Below, piece by piece: positions 28,072-37,073 of a stretch of 64,000 nucleotides of DNA. This DNA is from Solibacillus isronensis (lineage in GTDB: Bacteria; Bacillota; Bacilli; Bacillales_A; Planococcaceae): NCBI RefSeq assembly GCF_023715405.1, contig NZ_JAMBOC010000001.1, forward strand, positions 1,364,001 through 1,428,000, given 5' to 3'. Below the pieces are notes generated by a model that had not been told where the DNA came from, did not search any database, and saw only the letters and a program-made list of their open reading frames with translations. The translations under genes were made by a program, and so were the position numbers. Positions within the stretch are counted from its first letter, which is position 1; each line of letters begins with the position of its first letter.

Positions 28072-28950
28072 CTACACTTCTTCTAAAGCAATGTCCGTAT
28101 TATAGATTTCTTCCAAAGTCTTTCCTTTTGCTCGGGAAAGGACTGTCAGACGTGCCTGCAATTGCTTCATGGCAAATTCCATCGATTTTCCTCGTTCGAT
28201 ACCAAGGCTTGTTACTTCTTCTTTTCTTTCCGTTAACATCATCGCAATCGGTAACAGCTCCTGCAGTCTTTGTTGTACGCGTTCAAACAGCTCAAGCTCA
28301 GGATTTTCACTGATTAGGCGCTGAATGAGGAATGTACCAAAACCAATATGACGTCCTTCGTCACGCTTTACATTTCGAATTCCCGAAATAAACCCTGGGA
28401 ACAGATTTGATCTTGAAAGTGCTTCATGGAAGAACCAGTAACCGGTTTCAGCCAAAACACCTTCCGCGAAAATGTTGTAAGTAACCGCAGCATCGACCAT
28501 TGCTTCCGGTGATTGATCATCAATCAATTTACCCATCACTGCCGGCAATGTTTCATCAAATAACTTCCGGTAGCCTGGTGAAAGTAAATGTGTCAAATCT
28601 TCCGTTACGCCGATTTCTTCCAGGAACAGACTGAAAAACTCCGCATGCTTCGCTTCTTCAAAAAGGAATGTTGTTAAGTAAGTTTCCTCTTCAAACCATC
28701 CCTTTTTTGAAACTGCCATTATCATCGGTAAAATATCTTGTGTGACTGCCTCTTCACCGCCAATAAATTGGGCAAACTGTGTCAGTACCTCTAATTGCTG
28801 CTCTTCATTTAATTTCTTCCAGTCTTCTTTATCTTGGCTAAAATCGATATCTACCGGATTCCAGATTCCGAATTTTTTTGCTTTCTGGTATAAATTATAC
28901 GGTAGTGAATTTTTGTTGATTTCCTGTTTCGTCGTTACATATTCTCTCAT
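28072..28950 (-). CDS. R2-like ligand-binding oxidase (R2lox)
   Basis: 292 residues of the ribonucleotide-reductase-R2 fold. The metal ligands are all visible: Glu66, Glu99, His102 (FEEAKHAEFF), Glu163 (FAEG), Glu198 and His201 (DEGRHIGFG). The spacing equals that of the Geobacillus R2lox, and so do Val69 and Tyr158, the positions that form the Val-Tyr ether cross-link there. R2lox binds a Mn/Fe centre and a long-chain fatty acid and is thought to do two-electron oxidations; its natural substrate is unknown. The start at 28950 follows AAGGGGG. Its place inside a CoA-catabolic block is informative. Confidence 0.9.
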   Translation of the reverse strand: MREYVTTKQEINKNSLPYNLYQKAKKFGIWNPVDIDFSQDKEDWKKLNEEQQLEVLTQFAQFIGGEEAVTQDILPMIMAVSKKGWFEEETYLTTFLFEEAKHAEFFSLFLEEIGVTEDLTHLLSPGYRKLFDETLPAVMGKLIDDQSPEAMVDAAVTYNIFAEGVLAETGYWFFHEALSRSNLFPGFISGIRNVKRDEGRHIGFGTFLIQRLISENPELELFERVQQRLQELLPIAMMLTERKEEVTSLGIERGKSMEFAMKQLQARLTVLSRAKGKTLEEIYNTDIALEEV

Positions 28951-29085
28951 TGCCAGTTCCCCCTTAAATTTTGTTAGCTTCATCTATAACTGCTTGAGTA
29001 TTAAAGAGATTCTCCTGTAATAATTGCAGTCAACATCACAAATTTTACGTATCGAGCCATCTCTCTAGAACAACCGTAAAAGTAA

Positions 29086-29466
29086 TTATTTTCTTATTTC
29101 AAAAAATGCTTTTACCTTTACTTCAGCAGCTTCATTGACAGCTTCCGCCTCACAAATCCAGCAAGTATCATTTTCATCAACAATCCGCCCTTGAACTGTT
29201 ATTCTTTCTCCGGGCCTTGTCATTGCTTTAAATCTCGTTGTGAATTTCTTCAGATTCTTCACTTCGAACCATTGTCCAATTGCCTGGCCGACAAATCCCA
29301 TAACCAACATGCCATGTGCAATGACCCCGCCTAAACCTGCTGCCTCCGCGAAAGGAACAACGGTATGGATCGGATTGAAATCTCCGGATGCACCCGCATA
29401 TCGAATGAGCTGTGTATGTGTTATTTCTTCCTTCTGTAAAGGTTCCAGTGTCTGGCCGACTTCCAT
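29086..29466 (-). CDS. MaoC-family (R)-specific enoyl-CoA hydratase subunit
   Basis: 126 residues, a single hot-dog fold. The hydratase-2 motif with its catalytic Asp and His is intact (ASGDFNPIHTVVPFAEAAG), followed by GVIAHGMLVMGFVG. It makes (R)-3-hydroxyacyl-CoA from enoyl-CoA. A second hot-dog protein without this motif is encoded 12 nt upstream, so the two probably form a heterodimer like actinobacterial MaoC pairs. An AGGGGGGG ribosome site precedes the ATG. Confidence 0.9.
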   Translation of the reverse strand: MEVGQTLEPLQKEEITHTQLIRYAGASGDFNPIHTVVPFAEAAGLGGVIAHGMLVMGFVGQAIGQWFEVKNLKKFTTRFKAMTRPGERITVQGRIVDENDTCWICEAEAVNEAAEVKVKAFFEIRK

Positions 29467-29478
29467 AAAATGCCCCCC

Positions 29479-29886
29479 CTAATGCCTTTCGATAATCGTG
29501 GATCGACTGATTAAAACCGTTTTACCTTGTTTGTCCAAGTAGTCCTTGCGTATGACATAGAAGTTCATCGCCGCTTTTGTATAAGCTTTTTCAATGACAC
29601 CATGCACTGTAATTTCCTCATCGGGAACAATTCCCCTGAAATATTCATACTCCTGCTCACCGTGGAGAACCTTTTTCATATTTAAATTCAATAACTCGGA
29701 TGAGGAGGCACCTCCACCCCAAAAGTCGATCACTGTCGGGAATGTAGGTGGAACTGCTTCTCCGCTCAAAAACTCCTCTTTCAGATCGCCAATCGCTTGT
29801 GCCAATTCTTTGATTTTTCCTTTTTCTACTCTAAAAGTGTAGGATTCTAATTTCAGGCCAACTTTTTCCTTAAGCCCAGTACTCAA
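29479..29886 (-). CDS. Hot-dog fold (FAS1-like dehydratase N-terminal type) partner subunit
   Basis: 135 residues from a TTG start with GGAGGAGGTGA just 4 nt upstream. The pattern KLESYTFRVEKGKIKELAQAIGD and YEYFRGIVPDEEITVHG matches the FAS1-like dehydratase/MaoC N-terminal domain. The catalytic D-x-N-P-x-H motif is absent, so it probably serves as the structural half of a heteromeric hydratase with the MaoC protein encoded next. Confidence 0.83.
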   Translation of the reverse strand: MSTGLKEKVGLKLESYTFRVEKGKIKELAQAIGDLKEEFLSGEAVPPTFPTVIDFWGGGASSSELLNLNMKKVLHGEQEYEYFRGIVPDEEITVHGVIEKAYTKAAMNFYVIRKDYLDKQGKTVLISRSTIIERH

Positions 29887-29940
29887 AAAATCACCTCCTC
29901 CAACTTCATTTATCATTATTTTCAGATAATTTAAATCATA

Positions 29941-31116
29941 TTATTTCATTGTTGCCGGCGGTGCTTTCTTCAAATAGTCTTTATGAATTTGAGCAGCAAT
30001 AATATTTTTTTGGATTTCGGACGTACCTTCATATATTTTTGTAATACGGGCATCACGGTAATATCTTTCAACTGGAAAATCTTTCATGTAACCAAGACCA
30101 CCGTGGATTTGAACAGCTTTATCCGCTATGCGATTATAAATTTCCGAACCTAAAAGCTTTGCCATCGCGGCTTCTTTCATGACATTCACCCCTTGGTCCA
30201 CCATCCATGCTACCCGGTACGTAAAGGCTCTCAACGTTTCAATATCCAATGCCATTTCTGCCAAGTAATGTTGGATAATTTGCTGGTCAAAAATTGGTTT
30301 ACCGAACTGTTCACGCTCATGCGCATATTTGACGGATAGCTCAAAAAGTTTTTGCGAAGACCCTAAATTTCTCGCTGCGAGTCCTGCACGGCCATTTGCC
30401 AAAATAGTTAAAGCATTGACATAACCTAAGCCTTCTTCACCAAGCACATTTTCAGCCGGAACTTCACAATCCTCGAAGAAGATTTCAGATGAATGGGATC
30501 CGCGAAGCCCCATTTTTTCTTCTGTTTTTCCGATGATTAAACCGGGAGCGCTTTTATCTACGAGAAATGAGGTTATCCCCTTTACACCTTTAGTTGGATC
30601 GGTTGCAGCCATCACTGTAAAAACTCCTGCAATCGGTGCATTCGTAATATATTGCTTTGCGCCATTCAGAATATATTTGTCCCCTTTACGAACGGCAGTT
30701 GTTTTTAAAGCCGCTGCATGGGAACCTGCAGTCGTTTCGGTTAAAGCAAACGCACCAATAATGTCACCGGAAGCCATGCGCGGTAAATATTTTCGCTTCT
30801 GATCTTCCGTCCCCAATTCCACAATTCCGACAGACCCGATTCCTGTGTGAGCACCAATTACCGTCATATATCCGTTCGATGTACGGCCGATTTCTTCAAA
30901 GAGACTACATTTCCCGACCATATCAATGCCTATACCGCCATATTCTGCAGGGATGCTTAGACCGAATAAGCCCATTTCTTTTGACATTCTCATAATATGG
31001 TCTGGTATACGGTCTTCACGGTCAATCTGGTCTGCAAGTGGGTCCACTACATTGTCTATAAAATCCCGAATCGATTTTTTCATATCTATTAAATCGGGTG
31101 GCAGCTGAAAGTCCAT
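29941..31116 (-). CDS. Acyl-CoA dehydrogenase
   Basis: 391 residues. FAD and substrate motifs: FALTETTAGSHAA, GAKQYITNAPIA, the QFGKPIFDQQ segment, and the C-terminal YEGTSEIQKNIIA, where the Glu is at the usual position for one subfamily of catalytic bases. It makes trans-2-enoyl-CoA and passes electrons to ETF. The ATG at 31116 has AGGGAG 7 nt upstream. It directly precedes the MaoC pair, which would act on its product. Confidence 0.93.
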   Translation of the reverse strand: MDFQLPPDLIDMKKSIRDFIDNVVDPLADQIDREDRIPDHIMRMSKEMGLFGLSIPAEYGGIGIDMVGKCSLFEEIGRTSNGYMTVIGAHTGIGSVGIVELGTEDQKRKYLPRMASGDIIGAFALTETTAGSHAAALKTTAVRKGDKYILNGAKQYITNAPIAGVFTVMAATDPTKGVKGITSFLVDKSAPGLIIGKTEEKMGLRGSHSSEIFFEDCEVPAENVLGEEGLGYVNALTILANGRAGLAARNLGSSQKLFELSVKYAHEREQFGKPIFDQQIIQHYLAEMALDIETLRAFTYRVAWMVDQGVNVMKEAAMAKLLGSEIYNRIADKAVQIHGGLGYMKDFPVERYYRDARITKIYEGTSEIQKNIIAAQIHKDYLKKAPPATMK

Positions 31117-31150
31117 TTTTTCTCTCCCTTCCATTTAGCAGTCCAAACAA

Positions 31151-32062
31151 TTACACTAACGGAGCATATGGGAAGACTTGTGCACTACCTTCAAGCGGTG
31201 TAAAACTTGATTGTAGCGACCCTTTAATTGCACTTAAGCTGTCAACAGACCAGCCTTTCGCATTGAAGACAGAACGAATCGGGCGCGGCTGAGAAAACAC
31301 CATAATTTCCTTTCCTCGCACACCAAATATTTGACCGGAAATATCGGCAGCTTCATCCGATGCCAAAAAGGCAACTAATGGCGCAATATGTGCTGGTGAA
31401 AGCTGTTTCAGTCTGTCCACGCGCTCTTTTTCATCCTCTGTTTCTGCAGGGATTGTCCCGATTAATCGACTCCAAGCAAACGGGGCAATCGCATTCGATG
31501 TGACATTATACCGTGCCATATCCAACGCCGTACTTTTACTTAACCCTACAATTCCTAATTTGGCAGCTGAATAATTAGCCTGCCCAACATTACCGATTAA
31601 CCCTGAAGTGGAAGTGAAATGAATAAAGCGCCCACTTTTTTGCTCCTTAAAAATCGTTGATGCTGCTCGCGTCATATTGAATGAACCCTTTAAATGAACC
31701 GCAATAACCGCATCCCATTCTTCCTCGCTCATTTTAAATAACATGCGGTCCCGTAAAATACCTGCATTATTTACGACAATATCCAAGCGCCCGAAACTTG
31801 AAAGTGCTGTATCTATAATATTGGAAGCAGATTCATAGTCGGCAACGGAATCATAGTTGGCTACAGCTTCTCCGCCAAGTTCCTGTATTTCCCGCACTAC
31901 CTCATCTGCAATTTTTGTATCATTCCCTTGCCCGTCAGATCCTCCGCCTAAATCATTGACAACTACTTTTGCTCCTTCTTTTGCTAAAAGTAACGCAATA
32001 TCTCGTCCAATGCCTCGGCCGGAACCTGTAACGATTGCAACTTTATCTTTTAAATTCGTCAT
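31151..32062 (-). CDS. MFE-2-like short-chain dehydrogenase, (R)-3-hydroxyacyl-CoA type
   Basis: 303 residues. GSGRGIGRDIA, VVNDLGGG and GGEAVANYDSV resemble the dehydrogenase domain of peroxisomal multifunctional enzyme 2, which oxidises (R)-3-hydroxyacyl-CoA. The catalytic Ser (FTSTSGLIGN) and YSAAK are intact. The length, about 50 residues beyond a minimal SDR, also fits that group. With the MaoC pair 1.2 kb downstream it would reconstitute an R-specific beta-oxidation step, split into separate proteins. AAAGGG precedes the ATG at 32062. Confidence 0.88.
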   Translation of the reverse strand: MTNLKDKVAIVTGSGRGIGRDIALLLAKEGAKVVVNDLGGGSDGQGNDTKIADEVVREIQELGGEAVANYDSVADYESASNIIDTALSSFGRLDIVVNNAGILRDRMLFKMSEEEWDAVIAVHLKGSFNMTRAASTIFKEQKSGRFIHFTSTSGLIGNVGQANYSAAKLGIVGLSKSTALDMARYNVTSNAIAPFAWSRLIGTIPAETEDEKERVDRLKQLSPAHIAPLVAFLASDEAADISGQIFGVRGKEIMVFSQPRPIRSVFNAKGWSVDSLSAIKGSLQSSFTPLEGSAQVFPYAPLV

Positions 32063-32097
32063 AGTTAACACCCTTTCTTATTTGGCTAATTTTCTAT

Positions 32098-33384
32098 TTA
32101 TACTAATTGTTTGTATTGTTCAGTTAGAGCAGCCCGGAACTTCGGATGCGCAATGGCAATCAAGCTTTCTGCCCGTTCGCTTAAAGATTTTCCAAACAGT
32201 TTTGCAATACCATACTCTGTGACAACGAAGTCGACTTCAGACTTCAGCGACGTCACGTATTTTGTATGAACCTTAATCCGGGATTCCGTTCCATTTTTTG
32301 CCGTAGAAGGAAGGGCAATAATTGCTCTTCCACCAGGAGAAAGTTTTGATCCATGAATGAAATCCATCTGACCACCAACTCCCGCAACAACATAGGAATC
32401 CTCAACTTGCTCGGCATTGATTTGCCCGGACAGACTTACTTCCAACGCCGAGTTAATTGAATAGAAGTGGCTTATTTTCGCTATAACTGCCGCATTATGT
32501 GTGTAGCTGACCGGATACAGTTCAACACTTTTATTGTGATGACAGAACTCATATAACTCGTTTGTTCCGGTAAGTGTTGTACATACGGTTTTATGACGAT
32601 TGATTTCTTTTCGTTCGTTCGTAATGACTCCCAGATTGATGAGCTGCATAATGTCATCAGAAATTGAACCCGAATGCACACCTAAGCCCACTTTTGACCG
32701 AAGCGATCGGACAATACTGCCTGCGAGTTTGCCGACCCCTACTTGTATCGTCGCATAATCAGGAATCAGCGTTGCTACGTAATTGCCGATAGTAATGTCT
32801 TCTTTGGCAGGTTGACTGTTTGGAATTGTAAGTAACGGTCTGTCGGATGAAACAAAACGGTCAATCTGGGATACATGAACCAGTGTTTCACCGGATGTGT
32901 AAGGAAGATTGCTGTTTACTTCCGCGATCACAACCGTCGCTTCCTTAATCAATGTCTGTACAACATCTACCGAAAGACCGAGATTGCAAAAACCATCTGC
33001 ATTTGGCTTTGAAACCTGTATAAGTACAACATCGATTTTCTCTTCTTTGATCCACCTAGGGATGTCCGAGAAATTCAAAGGAACGTAATCACAATGGTTA
33101 TTTTTGTATGCTTTTTTCAATAAGGATGAATTTAAAAATGTTCGGATTGTAAAGTGTGGTTGACATGATATATCCGCATATTTACACGGACTACCTAAAA
33201 CGATGGTATATAATAAAATCTCTTGTAACCGTGCCTTTTGACGAATTAATTCTTCTACAAGTACTTGAGGTTCATTACACATCGGTGCCAAAAATATTGT
33301 TTGAGAGGATTCAAGAAGCTGGATTGCTTTTTCAGCAGTGGTACATTTTTTTGTATAGTGGTATTTCCAATCGGTATTGTTCAT
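32098..33384 (-). CDS. Acetyl-CoA hydrolase/transferase family CoA transferase
   Basis: 428 residues of the Cat1/4-hydroxybutyrate-CoA-transferase fold. It shows VQVGVGKL-like and GVHSGSISDD segments, then VAGVGGQMDF and the terminal FVVTEYGIAKLFGKSL..RA. It would transfer CoA between acetate and an acyl substrate, or release free acid. It lies 13 nt after the thiolase stop on the same strand. With CaiB it is the second, unrelated CoA transferase in the block. Confidence 0.87.
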   Translation of the reverse strand: MNNTDWKYHYTKKCTTAEKAIQLLESSQTIFLAPMCNEPQVLVEELIRQKARLQEILLYTIVLGSPCKYADISCQPHFTIRTFLNSSLLKKAYKNNHCDYVPLNFSDIPRWIKEEKIDVVLIQVSKPNADGFCNLGLSVDVVQTLIKEATVVIAEVNSNLPYTSGETLVHVSQIDRFVSSDRPLLTIPNSQPAKEDITIGNYVATLIPDYATIQVGVGKLAGSIVRSLRSKVGLGVHSGSISDDIMQLINLGVITNERKEINRHKTVCTTLTGTNELYEFCHHNKSVELYPVSYTHNAAVIAKISHFYSINSALEVSLSGQINAEQVEDSYVVAGVGGQMDFIHGSKLSPGGRAIIALPSTAKNGTESRIKVHTKYVTSLKSEVDFVVTEYGIAKLFGKSLSERAESLIAIAHPKFRAALTEQYKQLV

Positions 33385-33405
33385 TTGATCAGCTCCAGTA
33401 CATAT

Positions 33406-34599
33406 TTACAACTGCATATTTTCAACAATTGTTGTAATACCAAGTCCGCCGCCGATACAGAATGTAACTAAACCGTATTTTTCTCCGCGCCTTTCCATTT
33501 CATGAAGCAGCTTTGTCATTAATACACCGCCTGTGCCTCCAATTGGATGACCTAGGGCGATTGCGCCACCATTTACATTGACTCGGTCTATGTCCATGCC
33601 AAGTTCTTTAATGACGGCTAAAGATTGGGCTGCAAAGGCTTCATTTAATTCAATTAACCCGATCTGATCGAGTGTTAAATTCGCCATTTTCAATGCTTTT
33701 CTAGTTGCCGGCGCAGGGCCAATTCCCATAATATCAGGCGAAACCCCTGCTACAGCCTGCGCAATGATTTTTGCTTTAGGCTTTTTATCATACTGTGCAG
33801 CCGCTTCTTCCGACATCAGCAAGATTACACCCGCCCCATCATTACGACCACTAGTATTTCCGGCAGTTACTGTGCCATTTTCTTTAAAAACAGGTTTTAA
33901 CTGTGATAATTTCTCAAATGTTGTTCCCCTTGGATGCTCGTCTACTTTAAATTCGACGATTCCCTTTTTCGTCTTTACCTCAAATGGGACAATTTGATCC
34001 GTGAACAATCCCGACTCGATCGCTCTTTTCGCATTTTCCTGGCTTCTTAAGGCGAACTCGTCTTGTTCACTTCGGGAAATCGAGTATTTTACAGCCAAGT
34101 TCTCAGCAGTCAATCCCATCGTTAATGCGCCATATGTTTCAATCGGCTGGGCACGGGGTTGACTTTCCGTGTTTGAATCGAGAATTTCACCGTTTCCTGC
34201 ACCATAACCGTATCGGACATTTCGTAAATAGTATGGCGCAGTGCTCATACTTTCAGCTCCGCCCGCAATAATAATATCGGACAGTCCACACATGATTTGC
34301 TGAGCACCGCTATTCATCGCCTGCAGTCCCGATCCGCACTGCCGGTGAACAGTATAACCGGTAATTTCAATCGGAAAACCTGCACGTAAAAGGGCTAAAC
34401 GGGCCAGATTCGGCGAGTCTGTACTTTGCTTCGCTTGCCCAATAATGACTTCATCGACTTTACTCTTGTCGATACCGGTACGGACAGTAATTTCATCCAA
34501 CACTTTTGCCGCAAGATAATCTACTTCCACATCTTTTAATGTTTCGCCCATGCGACCGACTGCTGTACGTACAGAGTCTATTATTACGGCATTTTTCAT
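33406..34599 (-). CDS. Thiolase (acetyl-CoA C-acyltransferase)
   Basis: 397 residues. The three active-site elements are present: nucleophile Cys in [20 protein letters not shown] with its His, and the second Cys in TFCIGGGLG. It cleaves 3-ketoacyl-CoA to acetyl-CoA (or the reverse). It lies between an acyl-CoA dehydrogenase and a CoA transferase gene. The motif set does not by itself separate degradative from biosynthetic use; the context favours degradation. Confidence 0.94.
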   Translation of the reverse strand: MKNAVIIDSVRTAVGRMGETLKDVEVDYLAAKVLDEITVRTGIDKSKVDEVIIGQAKQSTDSPNLARLALLRAGFPIEITGYTVHRQCGSGLQAMNSGAQQIMCGLSDIIIAGGAESMSTAPYYLRNVRYGYGAGNGEILDSNTESQPRAQPIETYGALTMGLTAENLAVKYSISRSEQDEFALRSQENAKRAIESGLFTDQIVPFEVKTKKGIVEFKVDEHPRGTTFEKLSQLKPVFKENGTVTAGNTSGRNDGAGVILLMSEEAAAQYDKKPKAKIIAQAVAGVSPDIMGIGPAPATRKALKMANLTLDQIGLIELNEAFAAQSLAVIKELGMDIDRVNVNGGAIALGHPIGGTGGVLMTKLLHEMERRGEKYGLVTFCIGGGLGITTIVENMQL

Positions 34600-34667
34600 T
34601 TCATCTCACCTCATAAATTCATAGTACGAATCATGTGCTTTAACTAGATGAAGTAATTTCGGATTCA

Positions 34668-35843
34668 TTACAGTCCTAAATTTTTGGCAATGATGACTTT
34701 CATAATTTCGTTGGAACCGGCGAAAATTGGTGTAACTGCAATATCGCGGAACCGTCTTGCTATTTTGTATTCTTCCATATAGCCGTATCCGCCATGTAAT
34801 TGCATACATTCTACCGAAATTTTCCGCGCCATATCCGTTATCCACCATTTTGCCATTGATACTTCCGTCACAATATCCTGTCCTTCTAAATGACGAATGA
34901 TCAAATCATCTACAAATGTTTGGCCGATTTTTACTTGTGTCGCAATTTCAGCCAGAGTAAACTGTGTATTTTGGAATTTACCAATTGGTTTCCCAAACGC
35001 TTCCCGCTCTTTAACATATTGCAGCGTTAAGTCGAGCATATCTTTTGCAGCGGTAATTGCCCCTACTGCTGTCAATAGGCGTTCTTGCTGCAACTTTTGC
35101 ATTAAATACAAGAAACCTTTTCCTTCTTCACCAAGAAGGTTTTCTGCAGGTACTCGTACATTTTCAAAAATAAGTTCTGCTGTATCCTGGCTATGCATGC
35201 CAACCTTATCTAATTTTCTGCCGCGTGAGAATCCTTCCATCCCTCTTTCAACAATTAGTAAGCTTACCCCATTATGGGCTGGTACCGCTTTAGGATCTGT
35301 TTTACAGGCGATGATGATAACATCGGAAAGAATTCCGTTCGTAATGAAGGTTTTTTGACCGTTCACAATATAGTCGGAGCCATCTTTAATTGCTGTTGTC
35401 GTCATTTTCTGTAAATCCGAACCTGCACCCGGCTCTGTCATTGCAATGGCTGAAATCCATTCACCGCTTACAAACTTCGGAAGATACTTCATCTTCTGCT
35501 CTTCTGTTCCAAAAGAAGTGATATACGGCGTTACGACATTACTATGCAGTCCAATTCCACTTAGACCGCCACCGACTTTTGACAATTCCTCAGATAAAAC
35601 AATATCAAAAATAAAGTCCAAGCCCATTCCGTCGTACTTTTCCTCTACGCTTGGACATAAAAATCCCTGACTGCCTAATTTTGTCCATAGGTCACGCGGA
35701 ACGATGCGATCATGCTCCCATTGTGTAAAATAAGGATCAATCTCTTTTTCTACAAATTTTCTAAGAGACTCCCGGAACATAATATGATCATTATCAAAAA
35801 CCGTACGGGACTCTTTTCTTGTTTTCGCCAATGTTTTATTCAT
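34668..35843 (-). CDS. Acyl-CoA dehydrogenase (second copy)
   Basis: 391 residues. AMTEPGAGSDLQKM, GQKTFITNG, QFTLAEIATQ and FAGSNEIMKVIIAKNLG are typical, and the Glu of SNEI is the likely catalytic base. It is only distantly related to the other copy (29941-31116), so the two probably take acyl chains of different length or branching. A perfect cre site lies 44 bp upstream, so it should be repressed by CcpA in glucose-rich conditions. Confidence 0.93.
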   Translation of the reverse strand: MNKTLAKTRKESRTVFDNDHIMFRESLRKFVEKEIDPYFTQWEHDRIVPRDLWTKLGSQGFLCPSVEEKYDGMGLDFIFDIVLSEELSKVGGGLSGIGLHSNVVTPYITSFGTEEQKMKYLPKFVSGEWISAIAMTEPGAGSDLQKMTTTAIKDGSDYIVNGQKTFITNGILSDVIIIACKTDPKAVPAHNGVSLLIVERGMEGFSRGRKLDKVGMHSQDTAELIFENVRVPAENLLGEEGKGFLYLMQKLQQERLLTAVGAITAAKDMLDLTLQYVKEREAFGKPIGKFQNTQFTLAEIATQVKIGQTFVDDLIIRHLEGQDIVTEVSMAKWWITDMARKISVECMQLHGGYGYMEEYKIARRFRDIAVTPIFAGSNEIMKVIIAKNLGL

Positions 35844-35886
35844 TTATTTCACTCTTTCTTCGTCATATTTTTAACACCTTATCTAT

Positions 35887-35901
35887 TGAAAACGATTACA
35901 T
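35887..35901 (-). promoter_or_regulatory. CcpA binding site (cre)
   Basis: ATGTAATCGTTTTCA on the minus strand fits WTGNAANCGNWNNCW at every position. It sits between thiolase 35941 and the acyl-CoA dehydrogenase start at 35843, so it most likely controls the dehydrogenase and the genes downstream. Confidence 0.75.
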
Positions 35902-35940
35902 ATCTTTTCGTGATTTTATAAAATATGAATAGAGTTTTAT

Positions 35941-37059
35941 TTAAAGTCTCTCAATAATTGTTGCATTGGCCATGCCCATCCCTTCACAGATCGCAAGCAA
36001 GCCATAGCGCTGATTATTACGCTCCATGCGGTAAAGCATCGTCGTTAATAATTTTGTTCCTGTTGCGCCAAGTGGATGACCTAATGCAATCGCACCACCA
36101 TCCGGATTCAATTTTTCCAGATCCGCACCAAGCTCTTTTGCCCAAACGATCGGTACAGGTGCAAAAGCTTCATTTACTTCGTACGTATCCATATCATCAA
36201 TCGTTAAGTTTGCCTTTTCAAGGACACGTTTTGTCGCTTCAATTGGACCTGTGAGCATAAGTGTCGGATCAGAACCTACGACAGTACGCGCAATGATTTT
36301 CGCCATCGGTTTCACACCAAGTTCCTGCGCTTTTTCACTCGACATAATGAGTACTGCTGATGCACCATCACTCATTTGTGACGAAGTTCCTGCAGAAATA
36401 AATCCGTCTTCTTTAAACAGCTTTCTTAAGCCTTGCAGAACTTCGACGGTCGTTCCCGGTCTTGGTCCCTCGTCAGTATCTACATCACCGATCGCTACAA
36501 TTTCATCATCAAAATAGCCTGCTTCAATTGCTTGAGTGGCACGCTGCTGGCTCAGCACAGAATAGTCATTAATTTCCTGCTCTGTTAACTCCCATTGTTC
36601 AGCTATACGCTCTGCGGATAACCCTTGGTGAATCAACTCATATTTTTTGATACGGTCACTTTTGCGCGTGCCCTCCATATTCGATCCCATCGGTACACGG
36701 CTCATGCTTTCAATACCACCCGCGATCACAATGTCCATATCACCTGCTATAATCGCTTGCGCCGCAAAATGAACTGCCTGTAAACTCGAGCCGCATTGCC
36801 GGTCAATCGTTACACCGGGCACTTCAATCGGAAAGCCTGCCATCAATGCAGCAATTCGTGCGATATTCCCGCCTTGCTCCAGTGTTTGGGTGACACAGCC
36901 AAAAATAACATCTTCAACAAGTGCCTTTTCAATTCCCGCTCGCTTTACTACATCCTCCAGTACATCTGCAGCTAAATCATCTGCCCGTACTTCTGCCAAA
37001 ACACCATTTCTTCGGCCTACCGGTGTTCGTGTTGCAGCAACGATTACGGCTTCTCTCAT
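35941..37059 (-). CDS. Thiolase family protein (second copy)
   Basis: 372 residues with the Cys nucleophile in DRQCGSSLQAV, GHPLGATGTK, and a terminal CEGMGMANATI. The last motif differs from the usual C-x-G-G-G, as in the FadA/SCP-x-like subgroups. It is the most upstream gene of the catabolic block. The start codon follows AAGGGGG through an unusual AATGAATGA run, and the third of three overlapping ATGs is the in-frame start. Confidence 0.92.
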   Translation of the reverse strand: MREAVIVAATRTPVGRRNGVLAEVRADDLAADVLEDVVKRAGIEKALVEDVIFGCVTQTLEQGGNIARIAALMAGFPIEVPGVTIDRQCGSSLQAVHFAAQAIIAGDMDIVIAGGIESMSRVPMGSNMEGTRKSDRIKKYELIHQGLSAERIAEQWELTEQEINDYSVLSQQRATQAIEAGYFDDEIVAIGDVDTDEGPRPGTTVEVLQGLRKLFKEDGFISAGTSSQMSDGASAVLIMSSEKAQELGVKPMAKIIARTVVGSDPTLMLTGPIEATKRVLEKANLTIDDMDTYEVNEAFAPVPIVWAKELGADLEKLNPDGGAIALGHPLGATGTKLLTTMLYRMERNNQRYGLLAICEGMGMANATIIERL

Positions 37060-37073
37060 TCATTCATTCCCCC

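Noticed and set aside
34606..34848. 80-codon minus-strand ORF overlapping the 3' end of the acyl-CoA dehydrogenase at 34668
   Set aside because: Out-of-frame shadow of the dehydrogenase gene; no ribosome binding site.
37040..37062. FadR-like TGAATGA half-sites at the thiolase start
   Set aside because: Only direct repeats ATGAATGA are present, without the inverted TCATTCA partner; they arise from overlapping ATG codons.
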